NCBI GenBank assembly: GCA_025782575.1
Contig: JALGYY010000041.1
Span: 44,293 to 108,292 of the forward strand
Direction: 5' to 3'
DNA from: a bacterium
GTDB lineage: Bacteria; Orphanbacterota; Orphanbacteria; Orphanbacterales; Orphanbacteraceae
DNA: 64,000 bases
Shown here piece after piece: positions 23,765 to 32,030 of this stretch. The position numbers and the translations under genes are program-made. The notes beneath the pieces were generated by a model, which had not been told where the DNA came from, did no database searches, and saw nothing but the letters and a program-made list of their open reading frames with translations. Position 1 is the first letter of the stretch; every line of letters starts with the position of its first letter.

Positions 23765-24817
23765 ATGGTTACCAGATCTTTTCCAGCGCCGATCATTCTG
23801 TTCGCGCTGATTCTGCTCGTCTTTTTCTTCTATCTTATCAGCGACCTCGTTGTCGGTCTGCTCCTCGGATTCATTGTCGCGACGTTGAGCATCAAGCTCT
23901 ATGACGGCTTTCTCCGTCTGACAAAGCGCCGCGAAAGCCTTGCCGCCGCCATTTCAGTAGCAGCGATTTTCCTGATCGTTGTCATACCGCTCACGGGCAC
24001 AGGTTTTCTTGTGGCGAGCGACCTGGGCGGTTACCTGGATCCGGAAGGTAAACTGATCCAGGATTTTCTCCCGGCCATCGAATCGCTATGGAATCAGGTA
24101 GTGGCGGAGGAGCAGATCGAGGTCCTCGGCGTACCGGTAAACGTCACGGATATTGGAGAGAAAGTGCAGCAGGCTGCGACCAAAGCGGTCAAGATCATGA
24201 TCTCCCTCTTCACTCGTTCCTTCTCCAACCTGGCCGGCTTCCTGCTCACGCTCGTGACATTTCTTTACAGCCTGTATTTCGGCTATCGGGATGGCAGGCG
24301 GTTCCTCCGCTGGCTGATCGATGTTCTCCCGTTCGAAGACAGCCGAACGAGAGAACTGCTCGATCAGTTCCACTCCACCTCGCTCGCTATTTTTAAGGGG
24401 ACGATGGCGATCGGGATCGTCCAGGGAGGACTCGGCGGCCTGCTCCTCTGGGCAACCGGCGTGCCGACCCCCTTCCTGTGGACCGTAGTCATGGTTTTGC
24501 TGTCAATCATTCCCGGACTGGGAGTGCAGATCATCCTGCTCCCCGCCGGGATCGGTCTCATCCTGAGCGGCCACACGATTTCAGGAGTGATCGTTCTCGC
24601 CACGAGCCTGCTCGTAATCGGCACCGCGGACAATTTACTCAGACCCATTCTGATCGGACGGGGGACGAGTATGCACGAGCTTCTGATATTCGTGAGTACT
24701 GTCGGCGGGCTGCTTGTCCTCGGAGCGCCCGGTCTGATCATCGGCCCTATCGTGGCCGCCCTCCTCCGGACCTCCCTCCGCTACTATCAGGAGGCTAAAA
24801 CCGAGCACTCTGTGTAA
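23765..24817 (+). CDS. AI-2E/PerM family membrane transporter
   Basis: 350-residue integral membrane protein with about eight helices. The N-terminal pair is FFFYLISDLVVGLLLGFIVA, a periplasmic loop follows, and the C-terminal signature is TVVMVLLSIIPGLGVQIIL with VLATSLLVIGTADNLLRPIL (the DNxLRP motif of the family). Family members transport diverse solutes, including quorum signals and ions. It lies 50 bases upstream of the zinc-finger and radical SAM-ArsM genes in the same direction and after a strong terminator, so it may be the first gene of that transcript. A role in exporting an arsenical is possible but unproven. Confidence 0.9.
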   Translation: MVTRSFPAPIILFALILLVFFFYLISDLVVGLLLGFIVATLSIKLYDGFLRLTKRRESLAAAISVAAIFLIVVIPLTGTGFLVASDLGGYLDPEGKLIQDFLPAIESLWNQVVAEEQIEVLGVPVNVTDIGEKVQQAATKAVKIMISLFTRSFSNLAGFLLTLVTFLYSLYFGYRDGRRFLRWLIDVLPFEDSRTRELLDQFHSTSLAIFKGTMAIGIVQGGLGGLLLWATGVPTPFLWTVVMVLLSIIPGLGVQIILLPAGIGLILSGHTISGVIVLATSLLVIGTADNLLRPILIGRGTSMHELLIFVSTVGGLLVLGAPGLIIGPIVAALLRTSLRYYQEAKTEHSV

Positions 24818-24867
24818 GATGCCCCCCCTTGATGAGACTCATCAACCAGGTGGAGGTGTTATTACTA

Positions 24868-25113
24868 ATGTGGTTCATGAATCGAATACTGGGGTCGTGC
24901 AGGAATGTTACCCGGCTCAGCGCGGAGTCCCTCGTCCGCCCGCTCAGCCTTCGGGAGCGGTTTCAGCTCCGATATCACGGCGTCCTCTGCGAGGCCTGCC
25001 GCGTGTACGCGAGACAGCTTGACTGGATCAGGCGAAATGCCCCGACAGGTGATGCTGAGCTCTCATCCGAGTCAGAAGCACGAATCATCAAATCTCTGCA
25101 AAAAAGAAGCTAA
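24868..25113 (+). CDS. Small zf-HC2-like (Hx3CxxC) protein of the arsenic cluster
   Basis: 81-residue protein. SCRNVTRLSAESLVRPLSLR and YHGVLCEACRVYARQL give a C...H-x3-C-x2-C pattern, that of zinc-anti-sigma and related zf-HC2 domains. There is no membrane segment, so it is not a classical membrane anti-sigma. The ATG at 24868 lies 10 bases after TGGAGGT; an earlier ATG at 24832 lacks such a site. It ends 52 bases before the radical SAM-ArsM gene. It could be a metal-responsive regulator, a thiol carrier for arsenic, or a peptide partner of the PqqD-like domain. The sequence alone cannot decide. Confidence 0.7.
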   Translation: MWFMNRILGSCRNVTRLSAESLVRPLSLRERFQLRYHGVLCEACRVYARQLDWIRRNAPTGDAELSSESEARIIKSLQKRS

Positions 25114-25165
25114 TTCCTATAAGATCGTTCGAATTATGATCGAAACACAAAGGGACCGGAACGCC

Positions 25166-27664
25166 ATGAAAATATCGAGCATTACCAATGAGACCCGCCT
25201 CCGCCTGATCGACCTCGAGAGCAGGAACGGCGGGGAATTAAATATCCTGATCGACCGGGACGGGCCGAACTGGCTTGCGCTCGACGGAAACGCCAAGCAG
25301 ATCCTGGAACGATTCGACGGATCCCGCAATTTCGGCGAAGTCGTGGGTGACTACGCGGGACGAACGGGCTATGAGTTCGCCAAAGCATGGCAGCATGTAG
25401 AAACTCTGACCCGCGATGCGATCAGGCAGAAGGTGCTCGTGCCGGGAACGACCAACGGCGATGCTGACCTCGCGGAGAGCACCGCCTACCCCGGGCGCGC
25501 GACATTTCTATCCGGCGTGTCGCTCAAGGAACTCTGGATCCACACGAACAACTGGTGCAACCTGCAATGCGCCCATTGCCTCGTCTCTTCAGGACCGGAC
25601 GAAGATCGCGGACTCCCGATGGAAAAGCTGATCGACGTCGTACGCCAGGCACGTGACCTCGGGTGTGAGCGATTCTACTTCACAGGCGGCGAGCCCTTCA
25701 TGCGGAAGGACATATTCGAGCTGATTGATGAAGTGCTCTCCGACCAGAATGCGGATCTCGCCATTCTTACGAACGGCATGCTCTTCACTGAGGATCGCCT
25801 CGCCAGGCTTCGAAACTATGACCTCGAACGATTCGCGGTGCAGATCAGTCTGGACGGTTCGACGCCTGAGCTGAATGACCCTATTCGTGGTAAGGGAAGC
25901 TTCGAGAAAATCACCGAGGGAATCCGGAAGGCGGTAGAGGCCGGCCTCAATCCGACGATCACGACAGCCATTACAAAGACGAATGCAGGAGACATCCCGC
26001 GAGTCACGGAGCTTGCAGCGGATCTCGGCGTTAAGAATCATCATCTGCTCTGGCTCCATCGCCGGGGCCGCGCCCTCGATGAGGGCTTTGCCGGGCCGAC
26101 GAATGATGAACTGACAACAGTAGTCCGCGATACAATCAAGATGGGTAGCGAAGTCGGCGTATCGATCGACAACTATGAATCACACAAAACCCGCCTCCGC
26201 TACCCGGCTCACACCAAGCGGGACCTGGCGAGTGCGGGTGTCCAGAATCTCTGCGTCTATTGCGACGGAAAAGTGTATCCATCCGCGGCGATGGCCAACA
26301 TTCCCGATCTCGTATGCGGCGACATTACAGAGGAGAGCCTCGAGGAGATTCTCCGATCGAGCGAGGTCTGTAAGCGCTTCCGCGAAACTTCGGTCGAAAC
26401 GAAAGAGATCTGCCGGACATGCCCGATCAAGTTCATCTGCGGCGGCGGCGATATCGAGCACGCCTACTTCTATGGCGGATCGACTAACGCCCATGACCCA
26501 TACTGCGAACTTCACCAGTCTCTGATCTATGGCGCGATGAACGACCTGGCATCGGAACGGAGCAAACTCGTATCGAATGGTAAATCGGGATACAACGCGC
26601 CCGTTATCATCACCGGCATGGGTGACGGCGGCGCTCACTGCGCGCTGGAAGAGGCGCTCGCCGACGTCATTACGAGCGCGTCCGAGTGTGTCCGATCCTG
26701 GGATCTTGACGCGCCCCGAAAAAAGGTGCGCGAGTTCTACGGCGACGCCGCCGAGGAGCCTCAGGAGGATCTCTGCTGTCCAATTAAACCGAGTGAAGAT
26801 GATCTCGCTCACATTCCGAGCGAGGTGATTGAGCGCTATTACGGTTGCGGTTCACCGATCGAAGTCGCCGAACTCCGGGAAGGGGAGTCGATGCTCGACC
26901 TCGGGAGCGGCGCGGGCATCGATGTTTTTCGGGCGGCCAAAAGAGTCGGTCCTTCCGGACGGGCGATCGGGATCGACATGACCGATCAGATGCTCGAAGT
27001 CGCCGATGAAGCGAAGAGTGTGGTCGCCGGGAATCTGGGTTACGATGTCACGGAGTTCAAGAAAGGCTACCTGGAAGACGTTCCCGTTGAAGATGGAGCC
27101 GTTGATCTCGTTACGTCGAACTGCGTGATTAATCTTTCGCCCGACAAGAAGCAGGTACTCGGCGAAATCTGGCGCATCCTGAAAGACAACGGACGCATGG
27201 TGATTTCCGATATCGTATCGCAGGAAGAGGTGCCGGTCCATCAGCGCCAGGACCCGCGGCTCTGGGGTGAATGTATCAGCGGTGCCCTCACCGAAGAGGA
27301 ACTGATCGCCTATATGGAGCGAGCAGGGTTTTATGGTGTCCAGGTTCTTGCCCGCTCATTCTGGAAAGAGGTGGAAGGCCACAAGTTCTATTCGGTAACG
27401 GTTCGGGGTTACAAGTTCGAGAAGAAGGCGGGCTGCGTATTCAATGGCCAGACCGCTATTTATAAGGGGCCTTTCCGCGGGGTGGCTGACGAGGAAGGTC
27501 ACTGGTTCCCGCGCAACGCACCGGTCGAAATCTGTACGGACACGGCGGCCAAGCTTTCCAGGCAACCGTATGATGGGATGTTCCTGATTACCGATCCCAC
27601 CCGTGAGGCCGATCCCGATTTCAGCTGTTGCAGCCCGGATGACAGCGCAGGAAGCTGCTGCTAG
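25166..27664 (+). CDS. PqqD-like / radical SAM-SPASM / ArsM methyltransferase fusion protein
   Basis: 832-residue bifunctional enzyme. Residues 1-95 resemble PqqD ([20 protein letters not shown]). Residues 120-330 are a radical SAM core with C131-x3-C135-x2-C138 and the SAM-binding GGEP at 174-177. Residues 360-450 are SPASM-like (C363, C366, C384, C416, C419, C425, C447), but the usual CGGGC reads CGGGD. Residues 535-740 are an ArsM domain: C561 in [20 protein letters not shown]653 in SNCVINL and C703 in [10 protein letters not shown]-terminal domain of the arsenosugar-type ArsM follows, then a Cys tail (C821, C822, C831, C832). Inferred role: methylate arsenite and alkylate the product by radical chemistry. 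The start at 25166 has AAAGGGA upstream; longer in-frame starts overlap the preceding gene. Confidence 0.9.
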   Translation: MKISSITNETRLRLIDLESRNGGELNILIDRDGPNWLALDGNAKQILERFDGSRNFGEVVGDYAGRTGYEFAKAWQHVETLTRDAIRQKVLVPGTTNGDADLAESTAYPGRATFLSGVSLKELWIHTNNWCNLQCAHCLVSSGPDEDRGLPMEKLIDVVRQARDLGCERFYFTGGEPFMRKDIFELIDEVLSDQNADLAILTNGMLFTEDRLARLRNYDLERFAVQISLDGSTPELNDPIRGKGSFEKITEGIRKAVEAGLNPTITTAITKTNAGDIPRVTELAADLGVKNHHLLWLHRRGRALDEGFAGPTNDELTTVVRDTIKMGSEVGVSIDNYESHKTRLRYPAHTKRDLASAGVQNLCVYCDGKVYPSAAMANIPDLVCGDITEESLEEILRSSEVCKRFRETSVETKEICRTCPIKFICGGGDIEHAYFYGGSTNAHDPYCELHQSLIYGAMNDLASERSKLVSNGKSGYNAPVIITGMGDGGAHCALEEALADVITSASECVRSWDLDAPRKKVREFYGDAAEEPQEDLCCPIKPSEDDLAHIPSEVIERYYGCGSPIEVAELREGESMLDLGSGAGIDVFRAAKRVGPSGRAIGIDMTDQMLEVADEAKSVVAGNLGYDVTEFKKGYLEDVPVEDGAVDLVTSNCVINLSPDKKQVLGEIWRILKDNGRMVISDIVSQEEVPVHQRQDPRLWGECISGALTEEELIAYMERAGFYGVQVLARSFWKEVEGHKFYSVTVRGYKFEKKAGCVFNGQTAIYKGPFRGVADEEGHWFPRNAPVEICTDTAAKLSRQPYDGMFLITDPTREADPDFSCCSPDDSAGSCC

Positions 27665-27720
27665 CAGGTGAGATAAACAACCGGGCCGGCCGGATCGCGC
27701 CGGCTCGACAGAGGATATCG

Positions 27721-28440
27721 ATGGCTGAGGAACCGATACGGGACCGGGTTGAAAACCCGGTCTTTGCCGTGTATTGCAGGAAACCAGTTTTGGGCCGGGT
27801 CAAGACACGACTCGCAGCTGAAATCAGTGATGAGGCGGCACTTCGCTTTTACCAGGGCTGTTTACGGCTCCTGAGAACGGATCTGCTCCCTCTCGCAGAA
27901 ACCCATCGAGTGATCATCTGCCCCTCCGAACAGGCGGACTCGGAATGGGCTGAGCGGGAGTTCCCGTTTGCAACGAAAATCGTGCCCCAGGTAAGCGATA
28001 AGAACCTCGGTGCGCGCCTTGGTGCAACTTACAGCGAACTGGCGGACCTCGACATGAAGCAGGTAATCTTCATCGGCTCCGACTCCCCTTCCCTCCCAAC
28101 CTACTTTCTGACGGAAATCGCCGACATGCTCAATGAATACGACACAGCGTTCGGGCCCTCGCGTGATGGGGGCGTATGGGCTATCGCCACGTCCTGCGCT
28201 CTCCCCCGGCTCGCTCGCATCACCTGGAGCAGTCCGACTGTGTATAATGAGCTGACGGAGGTGTGTCATCGGAACGATCTCTCAGTGGGTGTCGCCCCTG
28301 AGTGGTATGACGTCGATGATCGAGAGACCCTCCGTCTTGCCGGGGATGATCTGATCCGTTCCCCTTCGAGGCAACGCCAGGAATTCGGCACCTGGATTGA
28401 ATCGCTCTTTTTCCGGGCGAAACCCAGGCCTCAAGAGTAG
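27721..28440 (+). CDS. TIGR04282-type (DUF2064) arsenosugar-associated glycosyltransferase
   Basis: 239-residue nucleotide-sugar or nucleotidyl transferase-like protein of the DUF2064/CofC-like fold. It shows KPVLGRVKTRLAAEI near the N-terminus, QVIFIGSDSPSLP in the centre and GPSRDGGVWAIATS as the catalytic-loop motif. TIGR04282 proteins recur beside arsenosugar genes and are thought to take part in building the sugar part. GAGGATATCG precedes the ATG, 56 bases after the fusion gene, so it belongs to the same operon. Its exact reaction has not been established. Confidence 0.9.
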   Translation: MAEEPIRDRVENPVFAVYCRKPVLGRVKTRLAAEISDEAALRFYQGCLRLLRTDLLPLAETHRVIICPSEQADSEWAEREFPFATKIVPQVSDKNLGARLGATYSELADLDMKQVIFIGSDSPSLPTYFLTEIADMLNEYDTAFGPSRDGGVWAIATSCALPRLARITWSSPTVYNELTEVCHRNDLSVGVAPEWYDVDDRETLRLAGDDLIRSPSRQRQEFGTWIESLFFRAKPRPQE

Positions 28441-28464
28441 TATCGCGGCCGACTGAGGAAACAG

Positions 28465-29226
28465 ATGAAGCGGTTCCGCGTTCCCATCCAGATCGGACTC
28501 GCCACAGCCCTCCTGCTCGGCATTCTGATCGGTGTGTTCGGCAAGCACCTGGCTATCGGAGCCGAATTTCTGCTCGCCTGGGTGCAATCTCTCGGGCCCC
28601 TCGGCCCCGTCGTAATGGTGCTTTCCTATGTATTGTGCTGCGTCCTCTCGATTCCAGGCACACCTCTCACTTTGGGTTGCGGGTTCCTGTTTGGTCTTAT
28701 GGAAGGAACCCTCGTGGCGGCAATCGGGTCAGCAATGGGCGCGTCGATTGCTTTCTTTGTCGGACGCACGGCGGCACGCGGGTGGATCCGAGCGAAAGTC
28801 GGTCGGAAACAACGTTTCCGGCGACTGGATCGTGCGGCCAAGCACCATGGCTTCACTATCGTTCTCTTGACCAGAATGTCCCCCATCTTTCCATTCAACC
28901 TACTGAACTACATGTACGGCCTCACATCCGTCCGTTTCCGCGACTACCTCGGCGCGACGCTGATCGGAGTTTTCCCGGTATCGCTCCTCTACGTTTACGT
29001 CGGAACGCTCATGAAGACACTGGCAGATGTGGCAGCGGGGCGAATGGACAAGGAGGCGCTTCAACCATGGGTGATGATCGCGGGACTGGTTCTCACAACA
29101 ACGGCGGTCGTCCTTCTCGCCGTTCTGGCCAAACGGATGCTGGACAAAGCGATGGCACCGCTCCCCTCCCGCCTTACTCCCGCTATCGACCCCTTGCCTG
29201 AGGACGATCGGGAATTGAACCAATGA
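28465..29226 (+). CDS. TVP38/TMEM64 (DedA-superfamily) membrane protein
   Basis: 253-residue polytopic protein. The family core is visible as PGTPLTLGCGFLFGLMEGTL, GSAMGASIAFFVGRTAARGW, LTRMSPIFPFNLLNYMYGLT and FRDYLGATLIGVFPVSLLYV. The re-entrant SPIFPFNLLNY segment is characteristic. It sits 24 bases after the TIGR04282 gene and overlaps the TIGR04283 gene by four bases (ATGA), an arrangement common in arsenosugar clusters. It may move a lipid or arsenolipid precursor across the membrane; this is inference. Confidence 0.92.
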   Translation: MKRFRVPIQIGLATALLLGILIGVFGKHLAIGAEFLLAWVQSLGPLGPVVMVLSYVLCCVLSIPGTPLTLGCGFLFGLMEGTLVAAIGSAMGASIAFFVGRTAARGWIRAKVGRKQRFRRLDRAAKHHGFTIVLLTRMSPIFPFNLLNYMYGLTSVRFRDYLGATLIGVFPVSLLYVYVGTLMKTLADVAAGRMDKEALQPWVMIAGLVLTTTAVVLLAVLAKRMLDKAMAPLPSRLTPAIDPLPEDDRELNQ

Positions 29227-29951
29227 CCGTCGGGATTATTGTACCGGTCCTGAATGACGCCGCCGCGCTCGCAGTCCTGCTCACCGATCTGCGTGCGAAG
29301 TTCGGCGACACAGAGATCGTCGTTGTGGATGGCCGGAGCGGTGACGACGCGGAAGCGGTCAGCCTGGCAAACGGGGCGGCGTTCGTTTCGGCCGATCCGG
29401 GGCGGGGTGTTCAGTTGAACGCCGGCGCCGCGATAGCGAAGAGCGAAACGCTCTGGTTCGTTCATGCGGATGCGAGCGTCCACCGGGAGAGTTTGAAGCA
29501 GATTCGGGAGACACTTCTCGATCCGGAAATCGTCGGGGGAGCGTTTCGGTTCTCACTCGTAGGCAATCATTGGTACAAGCCGCTGCTGGAGCTGGGTGTC
29601 GCGATTCGATCCCGCCTCTTTCATCTTCCCTACGGGGATCAGGCCTATTTCGTTCGCCGCCACGTGTTCGAAGAGATGAGCGGCTTTCCGGCGTACCCGA
29701 TCATGGAGGATTTCGAGTTCTACCGAAGACTGAAGAAGCGAGGTCGAACGATCGTCCTCGGTCTTCCGGTCGGCGTGAGTGACCGGCGCTGGGTTCGCGA
29801 AGGGTATCTGGCGGCTACCGGGCGGAACCTGGCACTTGCTATGGCGTACACGCTCGGTGTGAGCCCCAAGCGTCTGGCGAAGTGGTACCGGCCCGCGCAG
29901 CCTTCAAAAGTGAGCAGTGATCTGACGCGACAGGCGGAATCGGGCTGCTAG
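29223..29951 (+). CDS. TIGR04283-type arsenosugar-associated GT2 glycosyltransferase
   Basis: 242-residue GT-A glycosyltransferase. Family features: VGIIVPVLNDAAAL, DTEIVVVDGRSGDDAEAV, DPGRGVQLNAGA, ETLWFVHADAS (the DxD-like metal site), YGDQAYFVRRHVFEEMSGFP and PIMEDFEFYRRLKKRGR (ED acid/base). TIGR04283 enzymes accompany ArsM/ArsS-type genes. This one probably glycosylates the arsenical nucleoside-derived intermediate or a lipid acceptor. Its start overlaps the TVP38 gene stop by ATGA. It ends the cluster, six bases from a convergent gene. Confidence 0.93.
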   Translation: MTVGIIVPVLNDAAALAVLLTDLRAKFGDTEIVVVDGRSGDDAEAVSLANGAAFVSADPGRGVQLNAGAAIAKSETLWFVHADASVHRESLKQIRETLLDPEIVGGAFRFSLVGNHWYKPLLELGVAIRSRLFHLPYGDQAYFVRRHVFEEMSGFPAYPIMEDFEFYRRLKKRGRTIVLGLPVGVSDRRWVREGYLAATGRNLALAMAYTLGVSPKRLAKWYRPAQPSKVSSDLTRQAESGC

Positions 29952-29957
29952 CCCGGG

Positions 29958-30524
29958 CTAGAGTCCTAAGGCGTCCGCGTTCGCCTTCATCGCATCAAGC
30001 ACGAATCCGACATGCTCATCCAGGTCGATGCCGAGTGCTTCCGTACCTTCGACGATCTCCTCCCGGTTGACGCCGGCGGCGAACGCCTTCTGCTTCCACT
30101 TCTTCTTGATCGATTTCACCTTCACGTCGGCGAGCTGTTTCGACGGCCGGACGAGAGCGACCGCGGTGATCAGGCCGGTCAGCTCATCAGAAGCGAACAT
30201 CACTTTCGCCATCAATGACTCGCGCGGCGTCCCCGTGTAATAGGCGTGACCCATTATGGCCTCGCAGATATCTTCCGGGTAGCCTTTCTCCCGCAGAAGC
30301 GCCACGCCCCACGACGGATGTTCTTCAATCGGACTTCGTTCGTCATTCGGATGCATTTCGTAGTCAAAATCATGGAGCAGACCCGTAATTCCCCACCTCT
30401 CGGCATCTTCACCGTACTTCTCAGCGTAGGCCCTCATCACGGTTTCCACGGCGAGCATATGCTTGACCAGGTTTTCGTTCTTGGTGTGCTCTCGAACGAG
30501 AGCGAGCGCATCATCTCGGTTCAC
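29958..30524 (-). CDS. HD-domain hydrolase
   Basis: 188-residue cytoplasmic metal-dependent phosphohydrolase-like protein. Ligands are H22 (NLVKHMLAVE), the HD pair H51-D52 in GLLHDFDYEMHP and a further His in EEHPSWGVALL, followed by IMGHAYYTG. This is the compact HDIG-like family often annotated as a hydrolase of unknown substrate. The GTG at 30524 follows AAGGGAGTCCTAC. Longer frames to 30638 add low-complexity sequence without a start signal. Confidence 0.87.
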   Translation of the reverse strand: MNRDDALALVREHTKNENLVKHMLAVETVMRAYAEKYGEDAERWGITGLLHDFDYEMHPNDERSPIEEHPSWGVALLREKGYPEDICEAIMGHAYYTGTPRESLMAKVMFASDELTGLITAVALVRPSKQLADVKVKSIKKKWKQKAFAAGVNREEIVEGTEALGIDLDEHVGFVLDAMKANADALGL

Positions 30525-30616
30525 GTAGGACTCCCTTGCAGGCTTGATTGAATATCGGGATGTGGGAGTGGAGTATACGTGCGATGGAGGGATCGGGGGA
30601 AGTCTTCTTGCTTGGG

Positions 30617-31264
30617 CTAGAGGGTGGCCTGCCGCCATTCCCGGCCGTCAAATCGCCAGGCAAGTTCGTCGTTCACTGCGACCCAGACATCGTCGGATGA
30701 AGTGCCCCAGACGGCGCGCAGATCTTCGAACCCCGCGCCGAGATAAAGGGGCTCGATTCGAACGCCGTCAAAGTGGAGCAGCTCCCGGTTGCCGCCCACG
30801 ATGTAAATATCAGTCGAGGAGCTGCCCCAGACGGCGTTGAACTGACCGTATCGATAAGAGCGGTCGAGGGGGACGGGGCTCCAGCCCGCGCCGTCATAAT
30901 GAAGAAAAATTTCATTGTGGCCGACTGCGTAGACGTCACCCCCTGACGTCCCCCAAACACCGAGTAGATTCTCTTTCGTACCGCTTGCTGATGGCTGCCA
31001 GCGCTCTCCGTCATGGATCAGAATCAGACCGCGATCGCCCACGGCGACCCGGCTGCCGTCTTTGCAGGACCAGACGCAGCGAATGTCGGGACGGGAAGTG
31101 GGCGCTTCTTTGATCGTGAGAGCGGGTGCAGGGTTCGTGCCGGGTGCGATCTTCCTTGCCTCGGCATCACAGCCGCGACCGATAGCACCGCCGAACAATC
31201 CGGTCAGAACGAACAGTGCGATAACCGCCCGTCCCAACGTCTCTTTTCTATTCTGGTCGCTCAT
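30617..31264 (-). CDS. Secreted beta-propeller-like protein with VWG repeats
   Basis: 215-residue exported protein with a hydrophobic leader (AVIALFVLTGLFGGAIG). It carries three copies of a repeat of about 45 residues: LLGVWGTSGGDVYAVG, AVWGSSSTDIYIVGGN and AVWGTSSDDVWVAV, each followed by a FLHYDG- or WRFDG-type strand. A weaker fourth copy lies ahead (RCVWSCKDGSRVAVG). These VWG repeats form beta-propeller blades. Four blades are fewer than in a closed propeller, so the gene may be a short variant or may oligomerise. Function unknown. Confidence 0.75.
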   Translation of the reverse strand: MSDQNRKETLGRAVIALFVLTGLFGGAIGRGCDAEARKIAPGTNPAPALTIKEAPTSRPDIRCVWSCKDGSRVAVGDRGLILIHDGERWQPSASGTKENLLGVWGTSGGDVYAVGHNEIFLHYDGAGWSPVPLDRSYRYGQFNAVWGSSSTDIYIVGGNRELLHFDGVRIEPLYLGAGFEDLRAVWGTSSDDVWVAVNDELAWRFDGREWRQATL

Positions 31265-31447
31265 GCCGGGTTCCCCTCTCCCATCAAGGTTTCACCCGAC
31301 TTATCGTGGTCTAATCAGGAAGGTTGCTTAGGCAGGCTGGGTTTTTATGGGTCAGGACTACGTCCGCCGCCAGTCCAGCAGTTAGGTGAGAAACATGATA
31401 TGATGGTATGTAAGGATTGCAGTTTCGATCGAGGATGCGAACTGATC

Positions 31448-32011
31448 ATGTCTGGTCATGGAAAATGCCCGCGAATTCTTTGGCTACCGGCACTCGCTAT
31501 TCCTTTGATGTTCGGCGAGGCGAACGGCCAGGTTAGCGGCGAACTCGATCTCGACGGCGTGGTCGGCAACGGCCCTGATACGATTCAAGTGGCTGTCGGA
31601 GAGATTATTTCTGTCGATGTATGGGTTCTTGGTCCCACGCCAATCATTTCTGCAGGAATTACGCTCTGCAATATCGATGGAGCTCTGGAGTTTCAAGGGG
31701 CCGCCAGTAACTTGCCGGCGACTTGGACAGTGAGCCCTATGTGGGTTCCAGGGCCTTGCAAGAGTCTCAGTGCAACGGACTTCTCCTTCTCCAACCCTGT
31801 GAGCTTGCCCCGGCTGTTTCATACATTTACCTATCATGCCGCTGTCGACCAAGCCTTGGCGAGTATACGGCTCGACTTGAATCTATCCGGCTGGATGAAT
31901 TCCAGTCTCGAGTCCGGTCTGTTCAGCAGCTCAGTGGACGGATCTGTCCAGATCGGTTCAACGGGGATAAGCAGGATCGGATGGGGCAAGATCAAGAGCC
32001 TGTTTCGATGA
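31448..32011 (+). CDS. Secreted cohesin-like/hypothetical protein
   Basis: About 188 residues with a signal peptide (PRILWLPALAIPLMFGEANG). The rest is beta-rich: IQVAVGEIISVDVWVLGP, AGITLCNIDGALEFQG and ALASIRLDLNLSGW. This is the layout of a single cohesin-like or other surface beta-sandwich domain. No FlgD tail is present. The start is uncertain: ATG at 31448 has a weak GAGGA 12 bases upstream, and in-frame ATGs at 31400 and 31403 follow AGGTGAG. Its base use looks somewhat more A+T rich than its neighbours. Confidence 0.6.
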   Translation: MSGHGKCPRILWLPALAIPLMFGEANGQVSGELDLDGVVGNGPDTIQVAVGEIISVDVWVLGPTPIISAGITLCNIDGALEFQGAASNLPATWTVSPMWVPGPCKSLSATDFSFSNPVSLPRLFHTFTYHAAVDQALASIRLDLNLSGWMNSSLESGLFSSSVDGSVQIGSTGISRIGWGKIKSLFR

Positions 32012-32030
32012 GTGCAGAGCGAGTTCCCGC

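Noticed and set aside
26180..26812. Minus-strand open frame inside the radical SAM-ArsM gene
   Set aside because: Antisense to the linker between SPASM and ArsM domains. I considered whether it marks a gene boundary, but the sense frame is continuous and codes for conserved residues throughout.
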